Positions 45,868 through 57,240 are shown, counted from the stretch's first letter. The stretch: DNA of 64,000 nt from Perognathus longimembris pacificus (GCF_023159225.1 NC_063172.1:62616828-62680827); one strand, 5' to 3'. A program made the numbers and translations. The notes: generated by a model from the letters alone, not told the origin.

Positions 45868-46102
45868 CTTCCTTCCTTTCTTCTTTTCCTCTCTTTTTTC
45901 TTTTTTTTCCTTCCTTCTTTCTCTCTCTCAAGTCTGGTGCTTTGTCACTTGAGCCTACAGCAGTACTTCTAGCTTTCTCCTGATTGATTGGAGATCAAAT
46001 TCTCACAGAAATTTCTGTGTGGGCTGGCTTTGAACAATGATACTCTGACCTCAGTCTCCCAAGAAGCTAGGATTACAGACATAAACCACAGTTATCTGGC
46101 TG
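45868..46102 (-). mobile_element. 7SL/B1-ID chimeric SINE with pyrimidine-rich tail
   Basis: A C/T-only tract at 45868-45929 stands where the antisense A-tail should be. Then come the antisense ID-like part ('tgtcacttgagcctacagc'), linker 'gattgattggagatc', and antisense B1-like head ('tggctttgaacaatgatac', 'aagctaggattacagac'). Confidence 0.82.
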
Positions 46103-46677
46103 TCTGAGACTATTTTAAGTTTATATTTTCTTCCATATTCAAATTTCTTGTCTTAATATTGGTGCATATTATTTACTGTGCACTTTGGCATGGAAATTTA
46201 CATATAATTTAATCTTATAAAAATGATTTCTCCCCTCTTATTTATTATAAACTTTCTTAAATGTTTAATGTTATTGACAAACAGGCCAGGCTTTACCTCC
46301 CAGAATCATAGACACAGTAGAAAAACCAGAGTCAGCTGTGGAAAAATATGGAACATACTGAACACTATTCAGTTTGTGTTTCTTCTCCATCTGTGTCTTT
46401 TTCACTGGCACCTGGTCCTTATTGTAGAAGAGCCCAAAGAACAAAAATCCAAGCTTCACTTAGGACTTCCTTAGTGTTATTGCTTATAAAAATTCCTTAT
46501 TTTCTTTTGCTGAAACACATACATTTCTACTATGGCTACTCAATTGAGCTTTATGGCATAAGCAATATATATCTACTCAAAAACGACTCTCATTGATTAA
46601 AAATCTGAAGGCTTTCAAATGTACCAAGTAATGTTATCATACATACATATCATAGATCTGTAAGTAATGCTACATAT
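46103..46677. other. No gene or repeat recognised
   Basis: Unassigned. Confidence 0.45.
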
Positions 46678-46706
46678 GTAGATAGATAGATGATAGGTAG
46701 ATAGAT

Positions 46707-46749
<43 letters not shown>

Positions 46750-46750
46750 G
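46678..46750. repeat. (GATA)n microsatellite
   Basis: About 17 GATA-type units with early interruptions. Confidence 0.96.
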
Positions 46751-46784
46751 TGTGGAAAGTTGCAGATGGAAGGAAGGCATGTTC

Positions 46785-46875
46785 ATCTTTATCTCATCTA
46801 GGACTGAGGAAGTTGATAAGTGCCTTGCCTTGCATAGCACAGTGAGGTAAGGGAAGAGGCAGATTTCTCTTTGCT
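46785..46875 (-). mobile_element. MIR SINE fragment
   Basis: Plus strand 'gactgaggaagttgataag', 'tgccttgccttgcatagcac' and 'gtaagggaagaggcagattt' follow the antisense MIR core ('gaaactgaggctcagagaggttaag…cttgcccaaggtcacacagc'). Ancient tRNA-derived SINE. Confidence 0.5.
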
Positions 46876-47831
46876 TTTTAAATGTATTATTTCATATTTC
46901 TTTCTTTCTTTATCTGTGGCAGTATTAGGTCTTGAAAATGGGGGTCCAGATTTGACAGGCAAATGCTCTTCTATTTGATCTATGTTTCAGTTTTATCACT
47001 TTTTAAATGCTTCCTAATAATTGAATATGATTTGGGGGTACCATGTGTTGGTTTGATACCTGTATATATTATGTAATATTCAACTCAAAGTAAGAAGATT
47101 TACCTTCTCAAACCATCATTTCTTTGTAGTGAGAATACCCAAATCCTTCCATATGTGTGTGTGTGTGATATATATATATATATATATACACATATGGTAT
47201 CATACATGTATATGACTTATATTATATATGATATATATAGAAGATACTGTTTTAAATATGTACTAAATATATATGTTATGTTGGTCTGATGACCAACACA
47301 TATAATACATGTTGGTCAATATATATAATAAATAAATCATACATAAAATATATAAGAATCATCTCAAGAGATAATTTATTATTTTATGTTGGTCACCTGG
47401 CAAAAAGACACAGTGAGATGGGGAAACAGGCTCTTGTGTTCTATTGCACAAGGCAAGTGTTGCATCCTGACCTTCCACTCCTCTGTAATCTGGAGTAGTT
47501 CACATCCAAAGCCAAAGCCACCACCTTGGGCTCTATGAGAGTTTCTTCTCCAACAGAATTCATAGATAGACTGGAAAAAATGAATGCCATTTACGTTTAG
47601 TGTTTTCAACATTTGGCTTATTTTACTCACTACTAGTCCATAAGCCATCGAGAACTACCAACTTTCATCATGACCATATGTGTGGTTAAGTAATTAAACA
47701 AATAAAATACAATTTATAAGCCACTTCTTCCATAACACCAACATCCATGGAAAGAAATTTGATAAGTAAACAGGTATGACTCTACTTCATTGTTTTATCA
47801 TCTGCTTTAAGATTATGAAACTTATTTTCCA
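46876..47831. other. No gene recognised; AT-rich dinucleotide region
   Basis: 47150-47380 is rich in TG/TA dinucleotides, with (TG)n(TA)n at 47152-47188 and short inverted repeats built on ttggtc/gaccaa at 47281-47320. The rest is unassigned. Confidence 0.6.
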
Positions 47832-48052
47832 GTGCCAGTGGCTGATGGCTCACATTTGTAATCCTAGCTAGTCATGAGGCTGATATCTCAGAATCACTAT
47901 TGGAAGCCAGCCTAGGCAGGAAAGTCCTGAGTCTCTTATCTTTAATTAACCAGCAAAATCCCAAAGTGGACCTGTGGCTCAAGTAGTAGAGTACAAGTGT
48001 TGAGCAAGAAAGCCCAGGGAGAGTTCTTAGATGCCTATTTCAAGTTCTAGAA
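47832..48052 (+). mobile_element. 7SL/B1-ID chimeric SINE
   Basis: B1-like head ('ggctcacatttgtaatccta', 'aagccagcctaggcaggaaa'), linker 'ctcttatctttaattaac' and ID-like half ('tgtggctcaagtagtagag', 'tgttgagcaagaaagcc'), all in order. A TG/CA-rich tail follows to about 48100. Confidence 0.88.
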
Positions 48053-48539
48053 CCTATGTGTTTGCATGTATGTGCATGCACACACATACACACAAACAGT
48101 CCCAGACAGTAAATTTGCTAAGCTCATTTTACACTTTTTCTTAACCATGTTCACAGTAAATATTTAACACCTTTTCTTCAGAATCATTTTTCTTTATAAG
48201 AAATAACCCTGTAAATATAATTAAAGTTCTTATTCCTTTGCACTTCCCTAAATACCCTTATTCATTTGTGCCCACATATGTGTGTAGCCATAAACAGTCT
48301 GTGTTGTGATGTATGCTTCTAAATCTTGCATAAATTACAACATATTTTGCTTTTTCTGTTTTAACTAAACATTGCTTTCCATATTTATACATACCCATTC
48401 AGAGTATCCCTTTTTCCCCTGTGTTCTTTCTTTTTAATTTGAGTGACACTGGGTTTAAGCTTACGTTCTCAAATATACTAGACAAACATTTTCTTATTTA
48501 AATCAACCCCCCAATCCTTTCTCTGTAGTTATTTTTAGA
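48053..48539. other. No gene or repeat recognised
   Basis: TG/CA-rich at the left end, then AT-rich and unassigned. Confidence 0.45.
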
Positions 48540-48740
48540 TAGAGTTTTCCCCCAGAGTTATCCTCAGACAGACATGCTCCTGCATATGCCTCTCAAGCAG
48601 TTGGAATGACAGATGTTCACCATCCACTTTGACTTCTTTATAAAGTAGGATCTCACTAAGATTTTGCCCAGGTTTGGCCTTGAACAATGATCCCCTAATC
48701 TCCACCTCCTGAGTAACTGAATTTACAGACATGATATCCT
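48540..48740 (-). mobile_element. Old B1/7SL-type SINE, possibly dimeric
   Basis: Plus strand 'aggatctcactaagattttg', 'cccaggtttggccttgaac' and 'ccacctcctgagtaactg' follow an antisense 7SL-derived monomer. A second, weaker one ('atgcctctcaagcagttgg', 'gacagatgttcaccatc') precedes it. Confidence 0.6.
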
Positions 48741-48953
48741 GTTCTTATTCCACTGATTTTAGCTGTGACTATACTACAATCTATCTTTCCATTTCCACAA
48801 CAGTAAGCATTGAGATAGTTCCTAATTTTTGTCAACTGCCAATAGAAATCCAACAAACACATGGTATAGAAGGTTTTTCACATGTGAATGTCTCAAGGAA
48901 GATTTATCTTGTAATATTTATAATAAATAAATTAATATATTTGTGTGTTTTTT

Positions 48954-49833
48954 CATTGATTTATTGTTAAACTGATGTACTGAGTGATTACATTTTCATG
49001 TGTAAGGCAGTAAGTACATTACTTATCCAACTTGTTAACTCCTCCTTCATTCCCACCCTCCATTTCTCTCTCCCCCTCTCCCATGAATTGTACAGTTGGT
49101 TTACACCATATAGTTTTTTTTTTGTTTTTTTTTAAATTTTTTTTATTATTATAAAACTGATGTACAGAGAGGTTACAGTTTCATACGTTAGGCATTGGAT
49201 ACATTTCTTGTACTGTTTGTAGTTTTTAAGTATTGCTGTTGCATTGGTTAGTCTTTTTATCCTTTTTCACTCGATTATGGTATTCCCTTTCCCTTTCCTA
49301 GTTCCAACACATGAATATACAATATTTAGGGTACTAAAATCAGTTACAGTGACATCAGGGGTAAACCAATGGGAAAGAAATACAAAAGAAAAACGGCATA
49401 ATTTCACATGGTATGCTGAAAATAGCAACAATTATAAACCACTTTTTTCCATAACTTGGAGTTCGTTTCACTAAGCATCATCTTTTGTGTTCATATGGAC
49501 ATAGCTCTTGAGCTATTATAATCTTCTGCTAGGACTATCCTAAACTTGTACCAATTATTGTCAATGAGGGAAACCACAGAGTCTTTGTTTCTTTGGGCCT
49601 CTACTCAAAAGATTACAAGCAAGACCACACCAAAGCCACCAGCACAACTATGTTCATCACAGCACAATTTTTCTTCGCTAAAATATGGATCCAACCCAGA
49701 TGTCCCTCAGTAGATGAGTGTATCGAGAAAATGTGGTACATATATACAATGAAATTTTATGCCTCTATGAGAAAGAATGAAGAAAGAATTGCCCAATTCA
49801 TAAGGAAGTGGAAGGACTTGGAAAAAATCATAC
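48954..49833 (-). mobile_element. LINE-1 3' end with 5' inversion and a nested L1
   Basis: 48954-49599 is antisense 3' UTR, interrupted by another L1 at 49119-49219. 49600-49833 is the ORF2p C-terminus in sense orientation (HTKATSTTMFITA, IWIQPRCPSVDE, MWYIYTMKFY, RKWKDLEKI). The main part runs on the minus strand, so the plus-strand piece is the inverted 5' part. The junction lacks roughly a dozen bases of the normal order. A 16-bp duplication with one mismatch, tatttgtgtgtttttt at 48938-48953 and tatttgtgtatttttt at 49834-49849, bounds the whole. Confidence 0.92.
49119..49219 (-). mobile_element. 101-bp LINE-1 3' end nested in an older L1 3' UTR
   Basis: T-rich tail and antisense terminal 3' UTR ('ttattataaaactgatgtac', 'gagaggttacagtttcatac', 'acatttcttgtactg') break the host 3' UTR at 'catatagtttttaag'. 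tagttttt lies at 49111-49118 and 49220-49227. The 3' UTR type is that of 22289-22955 and not that of its host. Confidence 0.9.
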
Positions 49834-50081
49834 TATTTGTGTATTTTTTGACTGTAATTTTTATTTTCAAATAGTTCTCCAAAGTGTCAGATTTAACTCT
49901 TCATAGCTAGACATGAGCTTTTTATTCTTGAAGCCTTTCCATCATTTTCACATTTGTATTTGTAAAAATCAATCATAGGGTTTTATGGTTATGACATTGC
50001 AATTTACTTTCTAAAACTACATTTGACATTAGATTATGATTAATAGTCATTCAATTGTGACTATTTACGAGGAAATCTAAG

Positions 50082-51512
50082 ATTTTCTTGATAATGGGCA
50101 TTCTAACGAGGGTTAGGTAAAGTCTCAATTTTGTTTTGATTTGCATTTCTTTTATGGCCAGTGATGTTGAAAATCTAATTTGTCTATTAGCCATTCTTAT
50201 TTCTCCTTCAGAGAAGTCTCTCTTTAAGTCTTTTGCCCATGTATTAATGGAGTTATTTCTTTGAGGCTTTGTTTTGGAGGGGTTTAATGTTTTGAGCTCT
50301 AAGTATATTTTAGATATGAGGCCCTTGTCTGATGCAAAGCTAGTAAGATATCCTCACATTCTGTGGGCTTTCTATTTATCTTGTTAGCTATGTCCTTTGC
50401 CATGCAGAAACTCTTCAGTTTGATGCAATCCCACTTATCCAGTGTTTCTTTGATTTTTTGAAATTCTGGATCTTTACTTAGGAAATTTCAACCTGTTCCA
50501 AGGACACTTAGTTCTTCCCCTATCCCTTCCTGAAATATTTTCACGGTATTTACATTGAAGCCTTTGATCCATTTGGAATTGATAATAACAGATGCTGTTG
50601 GGGCCAAAAGGGAATGTTATTAAACTGTTAGTAGGAATATAAATTTGTTCAACCACTCTGTGACCCAGAAAATTCCACTCCTGGACATTAACCCAAATGA
50701 CCACAAACCAGCCTGCACTAATGCCACCAGCACAACCATGCTCATTGCAGCATTATTTACCATAGCTAAGATATGGAACCAACCCAGATGCCTCTCAGTG
50801 GATGATTGGATCAAGAAAATGTGGTTATATAATGGAATTCTATGCAACCATTAGAAAGAATGACATTGACCCATTCATAAGGAAATGGAAAGAATTGGAA
50901 AAAATATATATTAAGAAAAGGAAGACAGACTCAAAGAAACATAGGCTCCATGATTTCCCTTATTTGTAATAGCTAGACTATGTCAGTAAACCCACTTCTT
51001 GGACATGATTAATTAAACAGCACTCTAAGTATCACACAAAGAGAACAAAGGAGGATATTCTTAGTAGAGGTTCACAATGACTCAATAGCTATATGCATAT
51101 GATCATATAAAATGATGCTTATTGAAATAAACTCCAAGAAACAGAAACAAGAAGTTTTTGTATGGTACTATTTGCAGTTATATTTTTTTTCCTTTTCCCA
51201 TTTGGATTATTTCTTCTTGTCCCTACTTCTGATTTCTGTACCCTTTGTCTTGTATATAAGTTTATTTGACTTGGGCAGGGGAAGGGGAAGCACAGAAATG
51301 GTGGGACAAAGGGTGAACCAATTCAGCAGTGAGACTCACTAGACACTATGTTGGAAATGAATTAAACAACTTGGGAAGGAAAGGGAGTCAGGAGTGAAAA
51401 AAACTGGTAGAAAATGAAGGAAGAGCTAACACTGTTCAAAATGAAATGTACTCATTACCTGACTTATGTAACTGTAACCCCTCTGTAATTCACCTTTACA
51501 ATAAAATTTAAA
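50082..51512 (+). mobile_element. LINE-1 3' half with 5' inversion
   Basis: 50082-50597 is antisense ORF2 (plus-strand 'tttatggccagtgatgttg', 'tatgtcctttgccatgcag', 'tgatccatttggaattga'). 50598-51512 is sense: the ORF2p C-terminus (SVTQKIPLLDINPNDHK, TSTTMLIAALFTIAKIWNQPRC), 3' UTR, G/A-rich tract near 51280-51400, 'gtaacccctctgtaattcac' and AATAAA near the end. About 60 bp that should join the parts, the cysteine-rich block, are missing. No clear duplication was found, so the insertion is older than that at 48954. Confidence 0.88.
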
Positions 51513-51689
51513 TTTAAAATATCCTAACATTTATCAGATTACGCTGATAATAGCATTGACATTCTTTTTTCTTTTCTAGTTATTTTATACTGTGTAAGAG
51601 AGGCTTATATTGCTTGAATTACCCATAGACTAAATTACTAAAATAAATGTCTATTCAAAGAAAGCATGAAAATGGCTTAGAAATTGGGG

Positions 51690-51752
51690 TAAGAGTCATA
51701 GCTCAGTGGTAGAGTGCAAGGACCTAGGTTTGATTACCAGCACCACAGAAAC
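51690..51752 (+). mobile_element. ID-type SINE monomer, old
   Basis: 'gtcatagctcagtggtagag' and 'acctaggtttgattaccagc' are the A- and B-box-bearing tRNA-like head of ID SINEs. An A/G-rich tract follows. Confidence 0.7.
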
Positions 51753-51935
51753 TAAAGGAGAGATGGAGAAAGAGAAGAGGAAAAGAAGGTGTGCTGGGGA
51801 GAGAGGGGGGGGGGCAGAGAGACAGAGAGACACAAAGACAGAGAGACAGAGACAGAGACAGAGAGAAACAGAGACAGGGAGAGACAGAGACAGGGAAACA
51901 GAGAGAGATAAGGAGGAAGGAAGAGAAAAAGAAAA
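51753..51935. repeat. Purine-rich (GACAGA)n tract
   Basis: Nearly all A and G on the plus strand with many GAGACA/GACAGA units and a G10 run near 51806. It probably grew from the A-tail of the ID SINE at 51690. Confidence 0.92.
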
Positions 51936-51994
51936 TGGCTTGGTTCTGCTAATAGAAGATTTTGTTTCAAATTATCTCTTCCACATATATCTTT

Positions 51995-52105
51995 GCTATT
52001 AAATAAGTTAGTTAGTCCTCATAGGTCTTCCTTCCCTTATCTGCAGCTCTTACAGAGTTTCATTAGGATTGAATCATGTAAGTGAAATGCCTAGCATATG
52101 TGTCT
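51995..52105 (+). mobile_element. MIR SINE fragment
   Basis: 'agttagttagtcctcatagg', 'cattaggattgaatcatgta' and 'gtgaaatgcctagcatat' follow the 3' half of MIR ('ggattaaatgagttaatacatgtaaagcgcttagcac' pattern). Confidence 0.55.
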
Positions 52106-52439
52106 CTAAAATGTGTTAGTGCACTTCTTTAAATGATTGAGAGCTGAATCTCATTTGACTGAAAAAAGAAGGAAGATAATGAGAAAGGAGATGAAAGATC
52201 TACCTGTGACTAGTTTGGTAAACCTAGATAAAAATATTTTCGATTAATGTTTATCGAAGTGTTACATCGTATCAAAATACCTCTCAGGATGGTTGTGGAG
52301 AAGAAACAAAGTACACTATGAACAATGACAATCCATGACGATGTCAAACACTATTGTTCAACCAAGGGGGTTAAATAATTGTTTCTAAACTAAATATCAT
52401 CTATTTTATTAGTACCCTTTCTATTTTATCAACTAACCA
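52106..52439. other. No gene or repeat recognised
   Basis: Unassigned. Confidence 0.45.
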
Positions 52440-53590
52440 CAATTGTGGAAAACTAAGAATAGTATTAAAAATATCTATTTTCCTTTATGGCTACACAGTA
52501 TTCTGGATTATATATGTACCACATCTTCTCTATCATTCGTCTGTTGCCAGGTACTTCATCAGTTTCTTTCATTTGGCTACTGTGGACAGTGTTGCAAAAA
52601 ATATAGGTGTACAGGTGTCTTTCTTTCATATTCATTTACTCTTTTGTGGATATATATTTACAATAGTGACAAGGTGGGATCATAAGGAAGCTCTATTTTT
52701 AGACATTTAAAGAACCTTCATACTGTCTTCCATAGAGGTTGCGCAAGTTTACATTCCCATCAACGGTGTAACAAGGTGCCTATTTTCATCTATCCTTACT
52801 AGCATTTCTTGTTGTTTGTTTTGTTGATGGTTGCTTCTCTGACTGCTAGTGAGATGGAATCTTAGTGGATTTTTGATTTGCATATGTTTTATCATAAAGA
52901 TATTGAACATTTTTCATGTACCTGTTAGCCATTGTATTTTCCTTCTCATAACTATTTACTCACTTCACTTACCCACATATTAAATGGATTATGTAATTTG
53001 ATCTTTAAGTTTTGGGATTATTTGTATATTCTGGACATTAAGGAATTCATGTCATTTTCAGGAACATAGATATAAGAGTGAACATCATATTGAACGAAAT
53101 AAGAATAGTTCGATAAACAAGGTCTTATGTTTTCATTCATTGGTGAAAACAAGACATAGATGATATTGGAATTCATGTTCAAAATTATGTATATATACCT
53201 ATATATAATAATATGTGTGGTTAAACATCAAACCTGATTCTAAGGGCCTACGTAGGAGGAGAAGGGGAAGTAGAAGGTAGAAAAGAAAGACAGAAGAGAA
53301 CTAATAGATACAATAGAACTATGTATAAAAATTGGTCAGTAGGGGAAGGGAGGAAAGAGAAATTGGCTTTGTTAGGTAAAAGTGGTTTGAGCTAATAAGG
53401 GTGAACGAAGATGAACATGGTCAAAATAATTGTTGACAAACTTTAAAAAGACAAAATTGTAGTAGGAAAAGGGGAGTAAAAAGGGAATGTCATGGGGGGC
53501 ATGATTAGAACACACAAATGGAAATATCACAATAAAATCCCCCCATATATACTAATGTGTCTAATAAAAATCATCTTAAAGAAATAGGAA
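52440..53590 (+). mobile_element. Old LINE-1 3' half with 5' inversion
   Basis: 52440-53055 is antisense ORF2 end (plus-strand 'tttatggctacacagtattc', 'gtttacattcccatcaacg', 'tgctagtgagatggaatct', 'attctggacattaagg'). 53063-53590 is the following sequence in sense ('aacatcatattgaacgaaat' near 53078, a G/A-rich tract near 53250-53300, and the end 'actaatgtgtctaataaaaa'). Divergence is much greater than in the copies at 48954 and 50082. Confidence 0.7.
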
Positions 53591-55436
53591 TTTGGAAAGG
53601 AAAATCCACTTTGCATCACTTCTTGTGAATCTTCATTGCTGACCTGGTAAAGCCTCCAGGAAACAGTCTGTGGATGCCCATTCCAACCAGGCCTGCCAGC
53701 CTGCTGCCAACACATCTCCTGCCTGCCCCACGGGGTTCCGGTGGGCATGCATCTTGTTAAGGGACAACTAGCAGAGTAGACTTTCCAACATTCTGTGTCA
53801 TTTTGGACTCACCAAAGCAAGAAGCTCTATGATAATAATAGACTTCCACTGAGATTGCAATATGGAAGCAATTTGTAGCTATTAAACAATAAAAAATAGG
53901 TTGATCAAAAAAGTTAGATTTAAAATTAATTCTTGGATGCTCTGCAACAGCAGGTTTTATTATTTTTTTCTTTCTTTGACAACTTTGAGTAAGAGACGAT
54001 AGCGTTTGTTCCCGATTCTCGACTTTCTGTAGCTTGGGTGCTTTTTTTCCCTTCATGTGTCTGAGTCTTTTGAAGTCAACCAGGGCTGACTGCAGAGGAA
54101 CCTTTGTGCAAACCAATCAGGCTCGTTGCAATTTTAAGGGCAGGAGACAGGCCTACTTGTGCATTGTCTCCTTTGTGTGGCTATGATGGATTGGCTTTTG
54201 TTGAGTTCATACGATTTCCAGGAAAGAGAGCCATAAATGCTGCCCTCAGCATCCTCTTCACTCATAAATAGACTTAAAGTCTCAAAATCAGCCACTTGCT
54301 AGTTTCAGAGGAAAGCTACACACCAACACAGAATGCATTTGACTTTGCAGTTTCATCTGAGAAGCTATCAATGTGTACCTTTCTGCACAGTTCAAATAAC
54401 AAGTAAAAGTAAGGCGTCCCATCTATAATTATGTATCATCAACTTGTAAGAGCAAGAACTCCTCAGAGAAAGTAGAGCTTTACACTGATTCCAATGTGCT
54501 TTCTAAACATATTTCTATTTTGACAGATCTAGTTAATACAGACATATCTTTGTCAAGTATATGTGAAGAATGCAAATAACAACTAAATGAAATTATTTTA
54601 AAACTATATGTGTTCTTAAGTGTGAGATATCAAATTATAATTTGTAAAGACCATAGCTATTTGACTGAGGAAATTAAAATGCTTCCTAATAATGTTTAAC
54701 TTAAATTTTATTGACTTGATTACACCAAGGAACAAAAAAAAACAATAAGAAGTACAAAAATATCATGTAATCAAATAAATGTCAATTTTCAACTACAAAG
54801 AGAATATGTTAAATAAATCTAAGGCGATTTATACTCACCTCTGTCATCGTAGGAATGGGATAGCCCTAATTGCCTTACATAATTTGCTCATATGGATCAT
54901 GCAAGCCTTTCAAGTGTTTAATTTCTTTATTATTCCACTCCATTTATAAAGAAGAGTGCAGAAGTAAGGCAAGTTTTTCAAATCCATGAAACTAATCTTT
55001 CTCCAAACCAAATTCTAGCCCAAACAATCTATGTCTTGTTTTTAACAATGGAACAAATGATATTTTGTCATGAAAACAAAGGAAATCCTGCTACTTTTGA
55101 CCATGCATATGAAACTGGACGATATTGTCTTCTTTGAAATAAGGGAGGCACCAAAATCCAAATGCTGCACATTCTCAATTGTATGTAGGACCTAAAAAAG
55201 TCAAACTTCTGGAAGCAGAGAGCTGAGCAGAGAGAAGTGTTGTCAGGGATCAGAGAGCATGGGAGATGAGGCTCAAATGAGCCTTAGTTGTGCAAGATGA
55301 ATAGATTGTGCAAAATGAATATATTCTGAAGAGTTAATGTAGACTACAATTTAGTAAAACTGATGTATACTTGAAATTTACTAAGAGGAGATATCTTATG
55401 TATTTTTGTCAGAAGAAGAAAGGTGAGAAAAGTAAG
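53591..55436. other. No gene supported
   Basis: Unassigned. The only coding-like trace is a 119-codon minus-strand frame at 54116-53757 whose first 60 residues are rich in Lys, Arg, Gln and Ser. I see no domain. Confidence 0.45.
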
Positions 55437-55580
55437 AAAATTGGAAGGAGGGAAGGAAGGAAGGGCAGAAGGAAGGGAGAGAGGGAGGAAAGGAAAGTGA
55501 AGGAAAGGAAAGGAAAGGAAAGGAAAGAGGGAGAGGAGGAGGGAAGGAAGGAGAGGAGAAGAGGAAGGAAGGAGGAAATA
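55437..55580. repeat. Purine-rich (GGAA)n tract
   Basis: A/G only apart from a few bases, mostly GGAA, GAAA and GGGA units. It stands just upstream of the SINE at 55649. Confidence 0.95.
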
Positions 55581-55648
55581 ATAACTGAATTGTCAGATAT
55601 TAGCTTCATTCAAACATTTCACAATGTGTACATGCATGAAAACATCAA

Positions 55649-55968
55649 GTGTGGCTGCGTGTCGCGGCATACTCATAATTAGAGCTACTAGGGAGAAAGA
55701 GAAGCAGTAGGATGTGGTTCGATGTCTGCCTAGGCAAAAAGTAGCAAGACTTGATCTCAAAAACAATCCAGATTAGGGTGATACACACCTGTGACCCCTG
55801 GAGGATGGAAGTCTTTTAAGTGTTTGAGCAAAGTTAATTTTAGACTTTATTTTGAAAAAACAAAACAAAACCAACAACAAAGCAAAGGAAGAAGGCCATG
55901 GCTCAAGTTGTAGAGTACTCGCCTAGACGTTGCCCTAAATTCAGTCCTCTTCAATGACTAATACTCTG
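55649..55968 (+). mobile_element. Old B1-ID type SINE with a different linker
   Basis: B1-like part ('gctactagggagaaagag', 'gatgtggttcgatgtctgcc', 'aagacttgatctcaaaaac') and, after an A-rich linker, the ID-like part ('catggctcaagttgtagag', 'actcgcctagacg'). The linker differs from that of the other chimeric SINEs here, so it may belong to an older relative. A GA-rich tract follows at 55969-56018. Confidence 0.6.
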
Positions 55969-56018
55969 AGAGACAGAGAGAGGAGTGGGGAGGGAGAGAG
56001 AGAAGGAGGGAGGGAAGA

Positions 56019-56354
56019 AACCACATCGAGTTGTATAACTTAAATACATGCAAGTTTAAGTAGAGCAGGTGATGATCTGTTGAGAGATACATCCTGAGTT
56101 CAATTTTTCCTGCCCCAATGATGTCTACAAATGATAGTGAAATGTTCTGCAATCTGACTTGAGCATTACAAATACATTTTAACTAGTAGGTAATTGTGCT
56201 TGTAGTATTTTGAGAATAGTAAGCATCGTTGTTGTTGTCTACTACCATAACTTCTGAAGTTTTGCGTTAGTAAAGTGGTTATTTCATTTGTTTAAGCGGC
56301 CTGGAGACAATCCGTGAAAGGCCTTGAGTCTCTGAGTAGGTTTCAAAGACAGAT
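56019..56354. other. No gene or repeat recognised
   Basis: Unassigned. Confidence 0.45.
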
Positions 56355-56592
56355 ACTTTTTTTGTGTGTCAGTGGTGGTTCTTGGACTCTGGGCCTGGGC
56401 ACTGTCCCTGAGCTGTTCAGCTCAAGGCTAGCACTCTTCCTCTTTGAGCCACAGCCCCTCTTCTGGTTTTCTGGTGGTTAATTGGAGTTAAGAGTCTCAC
56501 AGACTTTCTTTGCCAGGCTGGCTTTGAGATCCTCAGATCTCAGCCTCTTGAGTAGCTAGACTTACAGGCATGAGCCACCGGTGTCTGGCAAG
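56355..56592 (-). mobile_element. 7SL/B1-ID chimeric SINE, near full length
   Basis: Best preserved chimeric copy. On the minus strand: B1-like head ('caccggtggctcatgcctg', 'gctactcaagaggctgag', 'aagccagcctggcaaagaaa'), linker ('cttaactccaattaaccacc'), ID-like half ('ggggctgtggctcaaagag', 'tgctagccttgagctgaac') and 'agggacagtgcccaggccc'. The head carries a 7SL-like A box; the second half is tRNA-like. Confidence 0.92.
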
Positions 56593-57026
56593 CCAGATAC
56601 GTTCTAATTTCTTATAGGAAAGGAAAAATTCAAGCAAGTCTTCTCAGGTGAGCTTGTATCTCTGGTTCATCCAGCAAACTTTCAGGACTGAGAACTACTG
56701 GAAAGATTTTGACACACTGGGAAATCCCAAGATTTTAGCCAAAAGATAGAAATAACCTATGTGTTGGGTAGAGCTTTTGGCCCTCATTAGCTGGACAAAG
56801 CTCCATGCATAAGACAAGAAAATAGAGTTGAGAATAGAGCTGCCTCTTTGTCTTTCAACATCAAAGTGCTACCTTAAGCTTTTTAAATGTGACGTGGTGA
56901 TTTATGCCTTCTGCATTTCCTTTTTGTGATTGTCTAATGATGTTCATGTATAAAATAATAGCCATGTGGTATACAGTATTTGTTTTACTTATCTTTGTTG
57001 GCACCCTATGACCTAGACCAAGCAGT
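56593..57026. other. No gene or repeat recognised
   Basis: Unassigned. Confidence 0.45.
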
Positions 57027-57041
57027 AAAGAATTTGTTTGA

Positions 57042-57240
57042 TGGGGCTGGGAATGTAGCTTAGCGGTAGAGTGCTTGCCTAGCATGCATGAAGCCCTGAG
57101 TTTGATTCCTCAGCACCACATAAACAGGAAAAGCTGGAAGTGGTGCTGTGGTAGAGTGCTAGCCTTGAGTAAAAAGAAGCCAGGGACAGTGCTCAGGCCC
57201 TGAGTTCTAGATTCAGGACTGGCAAAAAAAAGAGTAGAGA
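57042..57240 (+). mobile_element. Dimeric ID-like SINE (IDL-Geo type) with exact duplication
   Basis: Left monomer ('tgtagcttagcggtagagtg', 'gcctagcatgcatgaagcc'), right monomer ('gtggtagagtgctagcc', 'cagggacagtgctcaggccc') and a short A-rich tail. The duplication aaagaatttgtttga (15 bp, exact) lies at 57027-57041 and 57241-57255. Its left monomer has the intact ID-like B box ('gagtttgattcc'). Confidence 0.95.

Noticed and set aside
55371..55682. 103-codon Lys/Glu/Arg-rich frame
   Set aside because: Translation of the GGAA-rich purine tract.
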